Part shown: one piece after another, positions 19,261 through 27,960 of the stretch
How the letters are laid out: each line of letters opens with the position of its first letter
Position numbering within the stretch: the stretch's first letter is position 1
NCBI RefSeq assembly: GCF_001550375.1
Contig: NZ_LRTR01000688.1
Coordinates: 1 to 64,000, forward strand
DNA length: 64,000 nt
Source: Streptomyces europaeiscabiei
GTDB taxonomy: Bacteria; Actinomycetota; Actinomycetes; Streptomycetales; Streptomycetaceae
Direction of reading: 5' to 3'
Made by a program: the position numbers and the translations under genes
The notes under the pieces: model-generated
Database searches by the model: none
The model's input: the letters and a program-made list of their open reading frames with translations, nothing else
Told to the model about the DNA's origin: nothing

Positions 19261-19755
19261 TTACGTCGAGCCGCGGGCGGCGCTGTCGCTGCTGGGCGCG
19301 TCGGCCAGGGTGACGCGGGCCGTGATGCGTTTGCCGACCGGCGTCTGCTCGACGGCCAGATCCTCGGTGACGGCCTTGACGATCTCCAGGCCGTGCTGGC
19401 CGATCCTGTCCGGGTCGGGGGCTAGGGCCGCGGGAACGGTGGGGTCGCTGTCCCACACGACGATCTCGACGCTGACGGTCGTGATGCGCAGTTCCAGCAG
19501 GACAGGGCCGGGCGCGTACTTGCGGGCGTTGGTGACCAGTTCGCTGACGACCAGTTGCGTGAGGTCCCTCGCGCGTGCGGAAACGGGCAGTCGGCGCTCG
19601 GTGCGGGCCTGGTCGAGGAAGGTGACGGCGTGGCGACGGGCGTCGGCGATACAACTGTCGTCTCCACCCAGGGCATAACCTGCCCGCATCAGGTGCTCAT
19701 CCGGCTCGGTACAGCCGTCACCGTCAGCATCGGACCCCACCTGTCTCGCCCTCAT
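19261..19755 (-). CDS. Anti-sigma-factor-like ATP-binding protein (HATPase_c_2)
   Basis: 164-residue GHKL ATPase of the RsbW/SpoIIAB-like type that is very common in Streptomyces. The N box is LVVSELVTNARKYAP (Asn near residue 77), and the G1-like motif is DRIGQHGLEIVKAV. Family members bind sigma factors or anti-anti-sigma proteins; the partner is not known here. ATG 19753-19755 was chosen; a second ATG 22 codons in would also keep the fold. It is divergent from the STAS gene at 19908, a natural antagonist, which suggests a partner-switching pair. Confidence 0.82.
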   Translation of the reverse strand: MRARQVGSDADGDGCTEPDEHLMRAGYALGGDDSCIADARRHAVTFLDQARTERRLPVSARARDLTQLVVSELVTNARKYAPGPVLLELRITTVSVEIVVWDSDPTVPAALAPDPDRIGQHGLEIVKAVTEDLAVEQTPVGKRITARVTLADAPSSDSAARGST

Positions 19756-19907
19756 TCCCCGCGCACGCCAGTACCCGCCATACCGTCACCCATGCCACGG
19801 CGGTGTCGTTCGGCACAGCTGCCCTGGTGCGTCCGGCCGGGGCAGTGGGGCAGAATCATCCGTACAAGCCCTGCCCCAGGGCCAGCCTAAACGCAGTCGA
19901 GGAGACG

Positions 19908-20276
19908 GTGACCGCCATCGAGAAAGAGGACCGGCCGAGCCGGCTCTCCGTCGAACACCACATGGTCGACGACGTCCGGATCGTGACGGTGCAGGGTGAG
20001 ATCGACCACGACGTCAAGGACATCCTCGGCGAAGCTCTGCTTCCCGAGGAGGGTGCGGTGCCTCCGCCGCGGATCGTGGTGGATCTCGGCGGTGTGACCT
20101 TCATGGACTCCAGCGGTATCAACGTCCTGGTCGCCGCCCAGCGGCGGGTGGGCGGCGTGCAGGGCTGGCTGCGCATCGCCGCCGCGCAGGAGTCCGTTCT
20201 GCGGGTCCTGCAACTGGTCGGCGTCGACACCTTCATCCCGTGCCACCCCACCACCGAGCAGGCCCTGAACCCCTGA
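19908..20276 (+). CDS. STAS-domain anti-anti-sigma factor
   Basis: 122-residue single STAS domain of the RsbV/BldG type. The core reads VRIVTVQGEIDHDVKDIL and IVVDLGGVTFMDSSGINVLV; the Ser in MDSSG is the usual phosphorylation site, and dephosphorylated forms release sigma factors by binding the HATPase anti-sigma protein. GTG 19908 lies just after GAGGAG (19899-19904); the frame is open upstream to 19803 without a better start. Divergent from the HATPase gene at 19755, 152 bases apart. Confidence 0.85.
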   Translation: MTAIEKEDRPSRLSVEHHMVDDVRIVTVQGEIDHDVKDILGEALLPEEGAVPPPRIVVDLGGVTFMDSSGINVLVAAQRRVGGVQGWLRIAAAQESVLRVLQLVGVDTFIPCHPTTEQALNP

Positions 20277-20866
20277 CCGCACCACCCTGGCCGGTTCGGG
20301 TCGCCCTCCGGCGTAAGCGTCGGCTGCACGACAGCCTCGCCCCGACCTGCCGCCGAGGCAGTGGCTGCCCGGACGCCCAGCCGACCACCGTCACCGCGAT
20401 CGAGTGCAGGTGGTCAGACAGCGCGTTCACGGCCGCTGCGAAGAGGCGGGACAGGCGTGCGGCAGTTGGCGCGGGTACGGGCCCGTCGGCGCAGCGGTCC
20501 GGAACCCCGCACGGCGGTGGCGGCCGCCGCCGGGAGGCGTGGTGGGTTGTCACCTCCGGGCCGAGGCAGCGGCGCGCGGGTGAGCGGAGGCCGTCTGCGA
20601 CGACCAGCCGGCGGCGCGCGGTCCGGTGGTGCTGACGGCCGTGGGTCTGGTCGTCGCCGGGCCGCCCGGGACTGCCAGGATGTCGTCACGGGTCCTCGCG
20701 GCGGTCGCAGCGACCGTCGCAGTCGTCGCGCCCCGGGCAGACACCCTCAATCACCCGTCGACGCCTCTGCGTATGCCCAGAGCGACAGGCCGACGTCGCC
20801 ACCGTGCCGGTCGACGAAAGCGGCGCGGCGCCAGAGCAGGTGGCGAGGTCGACCACGACGTCGGGC
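20277..20866. other. Intergenic region with no supportable gene
   Basis: 590 GC-rich bases between the STAS gene and the 3' end of the oxygenase gene. Many frames are open on both strands, but they are Arg/Pro/Ala-rich with no family signature and poor starts. I list none of them. Confidence 0.4.
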
Positions 20867-21728
20867 TCAGGTCGGACGGGGCCGGCGAGGTGGGGTCATG
20901 GCCCACCGGATGGTCCGGGTCAGGGCCCGTCCGGTGGGGCGTACGGCGAGACTCTCGACGACCGGTATCCGGGGCAACCTCAGCATGCCGCGGGCCCAGG
21001 GCGGGAGCAGCGCGACGGCGTTCGCGGCCAGCCCGCCGTAGAAGGGCCGTACCGCAAGGGGCAGGGGAGGCTGGAACAGCAGGAAGCGGGCGGCGGCCCG
21101 GGCCTCGGACGAGGCCTTCAGTTCGTGCCGGTAGGCCGTCAGGCGCGCGGAGAGCTCGCGGCGGTCGCATGGTGGGTCGCTCCCCCCCCAGCGCCGCGGC
21201 GACGCGCGCGGTGTCGGCCACGTAGGCGTCGTAGCCGGCGGCGTCCAGCGGGCGGGCTCCGAAGCGCTCGTGGGCACGCAGGAAACTGTCCGTCTCGGCG
21301 GCGTGCACCCAGCCGAGCAGATGCGGATCGGCCGCGTGATACGGCACGCCCTCGACCGTCGTCCCGCGGATCCGCTCGTGGATGCCACGGACGTGGTCGA
21401 CCGCCCGCTGGGCGTCCGCGGCGGTGCCGTAGGTCGTCACGGCCAGGAAGGTGCTGGTGCGCTGCAGTCGGCCCCAAGGATCGCCGCGATACCCGGAATG
21501 CCCGGCCACCGCGGCCATGGCGAGCGGATGCAGGGACTGCAGCAGCAGAGCGCTCAGCCCACCGATGAACATCGAGGCGTCACCGTGAACCGTGCGGATC
21601 GGGCGGTCCGGACCGAACCAGCGCGGGCCCGGGGTGTCATGGATGCGGGTACGCGTCGCCGGCCCGTCGGGGCCGGCGACGTGGCGGAACAGGGCTTCGC
21701 CCAGCTGTTCACGGACTACGGTCAGCAT
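20867..21728 (-). pseudogene. Frameshifted DUF2236 / MpaB-family oxygenase gene
   Basis: The MpaB family covers latex-clearing-protein-like haem oxygenases. ATG 21726-21728, with GGGAGG upstream, starts MLTVVREQLGEALFRHVAG. The frame continues through GDASMFIGGLSALLLQSLHP and TYGTAADAQRAVDHVRGIHE to VADTARVAAALGG. There the frame runs off the family sequence, which resumes one frame over as SDPPCDRRELSARLTAYRHE, LPPWARGMLRLPRIPVVES and a stop at 20867. The switch falls exactly in a run of eight C at 21182-21189; seven would restore one protein of about 287 residues. This may be a real mutation, a slippage-prone tract or a sequencing error. Confidence 0.85.
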
Positions 21729-21967
21729 GGTCGGCCTCCCCTCTCCTGCTGTCCAGTGTCCGCGATGCCCGATTTCTGTGCGTGGGGTCGTGCCCGATCT
21801 GAGAGGTCTTCCCCCGTTCTCCATGTGAACCGGCACCCCGCACGCGCGCATCCGCGTCCGATCTGACGGGATCCGACTCGCACCAGAACCGCCTCGCTGA
21901 CCTCACCTCGACGGCAGCCTGATCAGATCGTGCTCTTCGGATGATCCAGGGGCGTCAGAATGGTGTG

Positions 21968-22666
21968 ATGGACCATCACTTCGTTGGCATCCCAGAGTTG
22001 ACCGGTGTTCCCCGTGTCGCTGTCGTCATCGACGTCATGCGCGCCTTCACCGTGGCTGCCTGGGCCTTCTCGCGTGGCGTCGAGAGGATCGTCCTGGCCT
22101 CGACGGAGAGCGAGGCGCTTGCCTTGAAGGAGAGCCGTTCGGGTTGGCTGGCTCTGAAGGACGGAGCTCCGGCGCCGGGCTTCGACGCGGTGAACTCACC
22201 CGGCCTGCTCAGGTCACGCGATTTCGCCGGCCGCACCCTGGTGCAGAAGACGACGGCAGGGACCGTGGGCGCGCTCGCCGTCGCGAACGCACCTCTGGTC
22301 CTGTGTGCGAGCTTCGTGGTGGCCGGCCCGACCGCGCGGTTCCTGCGAACCAGGGATTCCGGCCCGGTGACGTTCGTCGTCACCGGCGAGGGAGGCAAGG
22401 CCGACGAGGACCTGGCCTGCGCCGAATACATCGGCCGATGTACGGCCGGAGGCGATGTCGAGGCGGCTCCGTACCTCCGGCGCGCGAGGAATTCTCAGGC
22501 CGCGGCCGATCTTGCCGGTGGGCTGCGGAGCGGATACCACCCGGACGATGTCGATCTCTGCCTGGAAGTCGACAGGTTCCCCTTCGCGATGGTGGCTCGC
22601 CAGGAAGAGGCTCTCACGGTGCTCCGTCCCGTTACGGTGCCTGACCTCCCGTCCAGTCTCCGCTGA
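21968..22666 (+). CDS. ComB-family 2-phosphosulfolactate phosphatase-like protein
   Basis: 232 residues of the ComB family, Mg-dependent acid phosphatases first described in coenzyme M synthesis but common in bacteria without that pathway. Family traits visible are [48 protein letters not shown] and [15 protein letters not shown]. The physiological substrate in actinobacteria is unclear. ATG 21968 was chosen over the upstream start at 21941 because the family begins near MDHHFVGIP; no strong ribosome site is present. It converges on the ABC transporter operon, 118 bases apart, without a clear terminator. Confidence 0.8.
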   Translation: MDHHFVGIPELTGVPRVAVVIDVMRAFTVAAWAFSRGVERIVLASTESEALALKESRSGWLALKDGAPAPGFDAVNSPGLLRSRDFAGRTLVQKTTAGTVGALAVANAPLVLCASFVVAGPTARFLRTRDSGPVTFVVTGEGGKADEDLACAEYIGRCTAGGDVEAAPYLRRARNSQAAADLAGGLRSGYHPDDVDLCLEVDRFPFAMVARQEEALTVLRPVTVPDLPSSLR

Positions 22667-22784
22667 CCTGCTGGAACTCTGGACGGCACCCTGTGAGTCC
22701 GGTGTCCCGCCCAGCGCGTTCCGGAGTCGGCCGACGCAGAGGATCGTCACTGGCGGTCGTATCCGCATCGCCGGGCGCTCGAAG

Positions 22785-24314
22785 TCACGGCTGTGGCGCG
22801 GGCGCGGACGTACCCAGCAGTGACTGCGTCGCCGCGTGCTGCGCGGCGGTGAAGACGTCGGTCGTGCGACCGGACTCCACCACGCGGCCCGCCTCCAGGA
22901 CGGTGACGGTGTCCGTGCGGTCGGCGATGAGGTGCAGGTCGTGACTGATGAGGATGAGGGTCGTGCCATGCAGCTCGCGCAGCTCGGCAAGGAGGTCCAT
23001 GATCGCGTGGCCCGTGTCGGGGTCCAGCGCGGAGGTGATCTCGTCGCACAGCAGCACCTCCGGCTCGGCGGCCAGCGCTCGCGCGATGGCGACGCGCTGG
23101 CGCTGTCCGCCGGACAGCTCGTGCGGGTAGCGGGTGGCGAAGGCTGGCGGCAGGCCGACCTGTTCGAGAAGGTCGGCCACTCGTTCACCGGCCTCCCTGG
23201 ACGCGCAGCGGCGGTGCAGGCGCAGTGGGCGGCCCACAGCGGCACCGACGGTACGGCTCGGGTTCAGCGCGCCGAGGGGGTTCTGCGTGACGAGTTGCAG
23301 TCCGCGTCGCTGTTCGCGCGTCCTGCCGCGCAGGCCCGTGCTCAAGAGGGCGCCGGACAGGTGGATCGTGCCGGAGGTGCTGCGCTGGAGTCCTACGACG
23401 GTCCGGACCAGGGTGGTCTTGCCTGAGCCGGAGACGCCCACGATGCCGACCGCGGAGCCGGGGGCGACGGTGAGGTCGACGCCGGTGAGCGCGGGCGTTC
23501 CGCGGAACGCCACGTGCAGATTCCGTACTTCGAGGGCCGGTCGGCGCTCCGGGGCCGAAGGGGCGGCGGCAGGTGTCGCGGGCGCGGGGTTCGGCGGGGG
23601 CGGTCGCGTGCCGAGTTCCACGATGTCGTCCGCGAAGCGCTCGACCACGGCAGGGTCGTGACAGGAGAAGGCGATGGCCAGGTGGTGATCGCGGGCGAGG
23701 TGGCGCAGCAACTCGCCGATCTCGTCCCGGAGTTCGGGGTGAAGTCCGGCGGTCGGCTCGTCCAGGAGGAGGACGTCGGGGCGGCGTGCCAGTGCCCGGG
23801 CGAGGGCGACCCGGCGCTGCTGGCCTCCGGAGAGGGCGCCGGGGCGGCGGGCAGCCAGGAGGCCGTCGTCCGGGAGGCGGACCTCGGCGAGGAGCGCGGC
23901 CACCGTCTCGGGGCTGCGGTCGGCCGCGAGTTCGCGGACCAGGCTGCGCACGCGCATCCGGGGGTTGAGGCCGGAGCCGGGGTCCTGCCCGACGTAGGCG
24001 AGGCGGGTGCCGCGCAGGGTGCGCAGTTCCCGGTCGGTGAGGGTGAAGACGTCGTGGCCGAGGACGTTCACTTGGCCCCCGGTGCGGGTCGTGCCGGGCG
24101 GCAGCAGGCCGGTCAGCGCGCGCAGCAGGGTGGTCTTGCCGGCGCCCGACGGGCCGGTGAGGGCGACGAGCCGGCCGGGGTGGACGGTCAGGAACGCGTC
24201 CCGCAGCAGGTGCCGGCCGTCCGGCGTGGCCACCGTGAGGTCCGCGACCCTGATCGCGGGGGTGTCGCTCGGCGGGCCCTCCGGTTTCGCGTACCGGTCG
24301 CGGGTGTGGCTCAC
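22785..24314 (-). CDS. Dual ATPase of a peptide/nickel-type metallophore ABC importer
   Basis: 509 residues containing two complete ABC ATPase domains, a DppD-DppF fusion. Domain 1 (about 20-250) has Walker A LTGPSGAGKTTLL, signature ALSGGQQRRVALARAL and Walker B VLLLDEPTAGLHPE. Domain 2 (about 262-505) has GIVGVSGSGKTTLV, ELSGGQRQRVAIARAL and VLLCDEITSALDPD; the usual Pro of DEPT is Ile. It powers import through the two permeases encoded upstream. GTG 24312-24314 overlaps the preceding permease stop (GTGA). Last gene of the iron-box-preceded import operon. Confidence 0.9.
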   Translation of the reverse strand: MSHTRDRYAKPEGPPSDTPAIRVADLTVATPDGRHLLRDAFLTVHPGRLVALTGPSGAGKTTLLRALTGLLPPGTTRTGGQVNVLGHDVFTLTDRELRTLRGTRLAYVGQDPGSGLNPRMRVRSLVRELAADRSPETVAALLAEVRLPDDGLLAARRPGALSGGQQRRVALARALARRPDVLLLDEPTAGLHPELRDEIGELLRHLARDHHLAIAFSCHDPAVVERFADDIVELGTRPPPPNPAPATPAAAPSAPERRPALEVRNLHVAFRGTPALTGVDLTVAPGSAVGIVGVSGSGKTTLVRTVVGLQRSTSGTIHLSGALLSTGLRGRTREQRRGLQLVTQNPLGALNPSRTVGAAVGRPLRLHRRCASREAGERVADLLEQVGLPPAFATRYPHELSGGQRQRVAIARALAAEPEVLLCDEITSALDPDTGHAIMDLLAELRELHGTTLILISHDLHLIADRTDTVTVLEAGRVVESGRTTDVFTAAQHAATQSLLGTSAPAPQP

Positions 24315-25117
24315 AGGACGGTCACCGCCTTCCGGCCGGTCTGGGGGGCGAGGGTGGCGGCCGCGAGATTGACGCTCAGGGCGAGCAGGCCGATGGCGAT
24401 GCTGGGGGCGACGACGGACCAGGGGTTGAGGAGGAGGCCGGAGGAGTTCTCGCGGATCATCAACGCCCAGTCGGCGGCCGGTGGTTGGGGGCCGACCTGG
24501 AGGAAGCCGGCCGTGGTGACGAGGTAGACGGCGGCGACGAATCGCAGCCCGAACAGGGCCAGCAGGGTGGCGCGCAGGTTGGGCAGGATCTCGCGGACGA
24601 CCAGGTACCAGAGGCGCTCTCCGCCGGCGGCCACCGCTTCGACGTATCCGGCCTCGGCGATGGGGGTCGCCGCGCTCGCCGCGAGCCGGACGGCGTACGG
24701 CACGCCCAGGACGACGGCGGCGGCGATGACGGCGAAGCGGCCGCCGTCGGGCCAGGACAGGGTGACGAGGAGGATACCGAGCACGGCAGGCAGCAGCATC
24801 AGGACGTCTGCGGCGCGTTCCACGAGCCGTCCGACGAGGGGTCGTACGGCGCCGATCGCGCCGAGCACCGCGGCGGTGCCGGTGACCAGGACCGCGACGA
24901 GCAGGGAGGCCAGCACCAGGTCGCGGCCTCCGGCCAGCAGCCGGCTGAGTACGTCACGGCCGAGCTGGTCGCCGCCGAGGACCGCTGCGGAGTCGGGGGT
25001 GGCGTAGGGAGCGGTCACCGGTGCGTCCACGGCGTGCGGGGCGATCCAGGGACCGACGAGGGCGAGGCCGATGAGGAGCAGGGCCGGGGCGATGCGCAGG
25101 GCGGCTTTGACGGTCAC
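24311..25117 (-). CDS. ABC importer permease, DppC/NikC type
   Basis: 268-residue membrane protein with about six predicted helices. The EAA loop region reads ATPIAEAGYVEAVAAGGERL, with IREILPNL-like VVREILPNLRATLLALFG after it. LGGDQLGRDVLSRLLAG near residues 47-63 is the conserved DppC-family motif (GTD-LGRDV-SR). GTG 25115-25117 overlaps the preceding permease stop as GTGA. The same frame continues upstream to 25579 as a shadow of the first permease gene. Confidence 0.88.
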   Translation of the reverse strand: MTVKAALRIAPALLLIGLALVGPWIAPHAVDAPVTAPYATPDSAAVLGGDQLGRDVLSRLLAGGRDLVLASLLVAVLVTGTAAVLGAIGAVRPLVGRLVERAADVLMLLPAVLGILLVTLSWPDGGRFAVIAAAVVLGVPYAVRLAASAATPIAEAGYVEAVAAGGERLWYLVVREILPNLRATLLALFGLRFVAAVYLVTTAGFLQVGPQPPAADWALMIRENSSGLLLNPWSVVAPSIAIGLLALSVNLAAATLAPQTGRKAVTVL

Positions 25118-26133
25118 CGTCGGACTCCCGTCGCCAGGTCCCGGACCAGGTCGGCCAGGAGCAGCACTGCGGTGATGACGGCGCCGGAGAGCGCGGTGAC
25201 GCCGGCGATGACCGGGCTGTCGCGGTCGCTGACCGCGGAGGCCAGCACGGAGCCGATGCCCGGGTAGTTGAAGATGGTCTCCACCACGACGGCACCGCCC
25301 AGCAGCATGCCGGTGGAGGTGGCCAGGCCCGCGGCGATGGCGGGCAGGGCACCGGGGAGCACATGGTGGGTGAGGACGCGACGGGGCGGCAGACCGTCGA
25401 GGACGGCTGTCTCCACGTGCGGGGCACGGGCCTCGTCGGCGAGGGCCGCGCGCACGATCCGGATGTTCCAGCCGGCCTGTGGGATGGTCAGGGCGAGGGC
25501 GGGCAGCACGAGCATGTCCCAGGATGCGGGGGTTCCGTCGGCGCCGGTGAGGGTGACGGCGGGCAGCCAGCCGGTCCACTGGGACAGCACCAGGACGAGG
25601 GCTACGGCGACGACGAACTCGGGCAGGGCGAGGACTGCGGTCGCCGTGCCGGAGACGGCCCGGTCGAGACGGCCGCCGGGGCGCAGTGCTGCCCAGCAGC
25701 CCAGGGTGAGGGACAGGAGCGCGGTGAGCAGCAGGGCGATGCCGCCGAGGAGCAGGGTGTTGGGGAAGGCGCTGGAGAGCAGGTCGGTGACCTTTTCGCC
25801 GCGTGCGGAGGTGCCGAGGTCGCCGGTGGGCAGGCCGGTCATCCAGTCCCGGAAGCGTTCGAGCACCGGCCGGTCCAGGCCGAGCAGTTCGCGGCGCGCC
25901 GCGAGGTCGGCGGCGCTCTCGCCGCGTTCGGAGGTGGCTGTGGCTGCGTCGCCGGGCAGCAGTTCGACGGTGCCGAAGACGAGGGCGAGGAGCACCGCGA
26001 GCAGGACCGCCCGTTTCAGCAGCGCCATGCCCACCCGGCCCAGGACCAGGACAGGGGTGCGCGCCGACCGCCTGCCCGGGGCTTCCCGGGAGGCGGCCGG
26101 CGCGGTGGTGTCGGGGGTCAACTGGCCAGCCAC
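25114..26133 (-). CDS. ABC importer permease, DppB/NikB type
   Basis: 339-residue membrane protein. After a first helix (ALLKRAVLLAVLLALVFGTV) comes the DppB-family periplasmic segment RRELLGLDRPVLERFRDW followed by LPTGDLGTSARGEKVTDLL. The cytoplasmic coupling loop contains HVETAVLDGLPPRRVLTHHV, and the family end FNYPGIGSVLASAVSDRDSP is clear. GTG 26133 overlaps the binding-protein stop by 16 bases, which fits tight coupling; ATG 26028, just before the first helix, is the alternative start. The first 35 residues from GTG are Pro/Ala/Arg-rich. Confidence 0.85.
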   Translation of the reverse strand: MAGQLTPDTTAPAASREAPGRRSARTPVLVLGRVGMALLKRAVLLAVLLALVFGTVELLPGDAATATSERGESAADLAARRELLGLDRPVLERFRDWMTGLPTGDLGTSARGEKVTDLLSSAFPNTLLLGGIALLLTALLSLTLGCWAALRPGGRLDRAVSGTATAVLALPEFVVAVALVLVLSQWTGWLPAVTLTGADGTPASWDMLVLPALALTIPQAGWNIRIVRAALADEARAPHVETAVLDGLPPRRVLTHHVLPGALPAIAAGLATSTGMLLGGAVVVETIFNYPGIGSVLASAVSDRDSPVIAGVTALSGAVITAVLLLADLVRDLATGVRR

Positions 26134-27671
26134 GCGCCTTCGAGCTGCACCCTTCCGTACCCGGGCAGTGTCGGCAGCCCGCGTACCTTGGCCCCGGCGA
26201 GGTCGATGCCGTCGGCCATGCCCCACAGCAGGTAGCCGGAGCTGTCGTACTCGATCTTCTGGAGTTCCTTGAGCAGTCGGGTGCGCTCGCTCGCGTCGGG
26301 GATGCCGATGGCCTTCTCGTACGCCGCGTCGAAGTCGTCGTTCTTCCAGCCGGCCTCGTTCGTGCCGCTGTCGGAGACCATGGTCTTGCTGGCGAAGAAG
26401 ACGACGGAGTCGTTGGTGCCCCAGTAGGTGGTGTACAGGTCGCCCTTGAGCCAGGTCTTGTCCCAGAAGGTGGCCGATTCCTGCTTGACGACCTTCACCT
26501 TGACACCGGCCTCGCGGACCTGGGTGGCGAAGAGGGTGGCCGACTCGGCGAGGCCGGAGATGTCCTCGGTGGTGTACAGCTCGTAGGTCTTGGAGGTGTC
26601 GAACTTGGCCTCCTTCAGCAGCGCCTTGGCCTTGGTGAGGTCGCGGGTGCGCTGCGGGAGGCTCTTGTCGTAGGCGGGGTCGCCCGTGCCGAGGACGTCG
26701 TTGGCGACGGTGCCGTAGCCGGAGAGGACCTGTTTGACCATGGCCTCACGGTCGACGGCGAGGCGCAGCGCCTCGCGGACCCCGGGGTCGGCGAACGGGC
26801 CGTCGGCGGTGCGCATGACGATGGGCATCGCCATGTCGTTGGGGCGGCGGACGGCCTGGATGTCCTTGCGGCTCTCCGCCGTACGGGCGGCGACGGCCCC
26901 GACGTTGGAGGCGAGGTCGATCTGGCCGGCGAGCAGGGCGCTCGCCATGGCCTGCGGGCTCTCGAAGATCTTGACCTCGATGGCGTCGAGATGGACCTCG
27001 CCGCCGTACCAGTCGTCGTTGCGGACGAGGCGGGCGTTGCCGCCGCGGAACCAGTCCAGCTTGAAGGGGCCCGTGCCGGGGGCCTTGGCCATGTCCTTGT
27101 CGGTGGTGCCCTTGGGGATGACGAAGGTGGTGAGGCGGACCAGCAGGGGCAGTTCGGCGTTGGCGTAGTCGGAGACGATGACGACGGTGTCGGTGCCCTC
27201 GGCGGTGATGTTCTTCTCCTGGATGCCGGGCAGGCGGGAGGCGCCCGACGGGGTGGCGCGCAGCCGCTTCAGGGAGAAGACGACGTCCTCGGCGGTGACC
27301 GGCGTCCCGTCGTGGAACTTGGCGCCCTTGGCGAGAGTGAACCGCCAGGTCTTCAGGTCCTCGGAGGGCTTCCAGCTCGCGGCGAGACGGGGCTCGGTGT
27401 TGGGCTTGGTGCCGGGGATGGTGAGGGTGTCGTAGAGCAGACTGATGATGAGGTAGTCGCTCTCGTTGGCCTGACTGCCGTGCGGGTCACGGGTGATGGC
27501 GCCGGCCCGGCCGAGAGCGCCGACTCTCAGAGTGCCGCCCTTGCGGGGTGTGGCCGGGTCGCCGGTGGCGGACCCGGTGGGCGCCTCGTCGTCGCCACCG
27601 CAGGCGGTGAGCATGACGCCCGCGCCGATGGCGCCGCCGGCCCAGAGCAGTTGACGTCGCGTCAGGTCCAC
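26118..27671 (-). CDS. Extracellular solute-binding lipoprotein, family 5 (metallophore/peptide type)
   Basis: 517-residue SBP_bac_5 protein, the DppA/NikA/CntA type. The N-terminus MDLTRRQLLWAGG has a twin-arginine-like n-region and a lipobox LTAC at about residues 21-24, indicating a Tat-exported lipoprotein. Family landmarks are FTLAKGAKFHDGTPVTAEDV, AKAPGTGPF and VREALRLAVDREAMVKQVLS. GTG 27669-27671 follows GAGGGA. It is the first gene of the import operon, 31 bases from an iron-box-like site (27702-27720) and divergent from the biosynthetic operon. It probably captures the metal-loaded product of that operon. Confidence 0.88.
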   Translation of the reverse strand: MDLTRRQLLWAGGAIGAGVMLTACGGDDEAPTGSATGDPATPRKGGTLRVGALGRAGAITRDPHGSQANESDYLIISLLYDTLTIPGTKPNTEPRLAASWKPSEDLKTWRFTLAKGAKFHDGTPVTAEDVVFSLKRLRATPSGASRLPGIQEKNITAEGTDTVVIVSDYANAELPLLVRLTTFVIPKGTTDKDMAKAPGTGPFKLDWFRGGNARLVRNDDWYGGEVHLDAIEVKIFESPQAMASALLAGQIDLASNVGAVAARTAESRKDIQAVRRPNDMAMPIVMRTADGPFADPGVREALRLAVDREAMVKQVLSGYGTVANDVLGTGDPAYDKSLPQRTRDLTKAKALLKEAKFDTSKTYELYTTEDISGLAESATLFATQVREAGVKVKVVKQESATFWDKTWLKGDLYTTYWGTNDSVVFFASKTMVSDSGTNEAGWKNDDFDAAYEKAIGIPDASERTRLLKELQKIEYDSSGYLLWGMADGIDLAGAKVRGLPTLPGYGRVQLEGAWLAS

Positions 27672-27701
27672 TTGTCCCTCGTTTTCCCGCAGTTGACTGA
27701 G

Positions 27702-27720
27702 TTTGCTTAGCCTTACCTAC
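27702..27720. promoter_or_regulatory. Iron-box-like operator 1 (DmdR1/IdeR type)
   Basis: TTTGCTTAGCCTTACCTAC matches the 19-base actinobacterial iron box (TTAGGTTAGSCTAACCTAA) at 15 of 19 positions by my alignment. It sits 31 bases upstream of the binding-protein start, where Fe(II)-DmdR1 would block the import promoter. DmdR1 binding here is inference. Confidence 0.65.
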
Positions 27721-27771
27721 CCTGTGTGACACCTGCGTGACAAGGCCATGCGGGGTGTGATCTAGATCAAC

Positions 27772-27790
27772 TTAGGCAAGCCTTTCCTGC
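27772..27790. promoter_or_regulatory. Iron-box-like operator 2, upstream of biosynthetic operon
   Basis: TTAGGCAAGCCTTTCCTGC matches the iron-box consensus at 13 of 19 positions, with TTAGG and AGCCT intact. It lies on the side of the plus-strand biosynthetic operon, 70 bases from box 1. Weaker than box 1, but the pairing and position support shared iron control of import and synthesis. Confidence 0.5.
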
Positions 27791-27960
27791 TTTCTGTGGG
27801 CTGGCTATGTTTCCGGAGGTCGACCGGAGCCGCATCCGCATCACGCGGCCCACCTCGGGCGGCCCTCTTCGCCATGCCCGCCGACCGTCCACAGCCCCAC
27901 CCGTAGACCACTGCACCGCGCCCGCACACGCACTCCGCACTGGAACGGACGGACCCCCCC

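Noticed and set aside
25803..27710. Plus-strand open frame of 635 codons
   Set aside because: Antisense to the binding-protein gene, whose lipobox and family motifs are clear; the frame is Gly/Val/Ala-rich without any signature.
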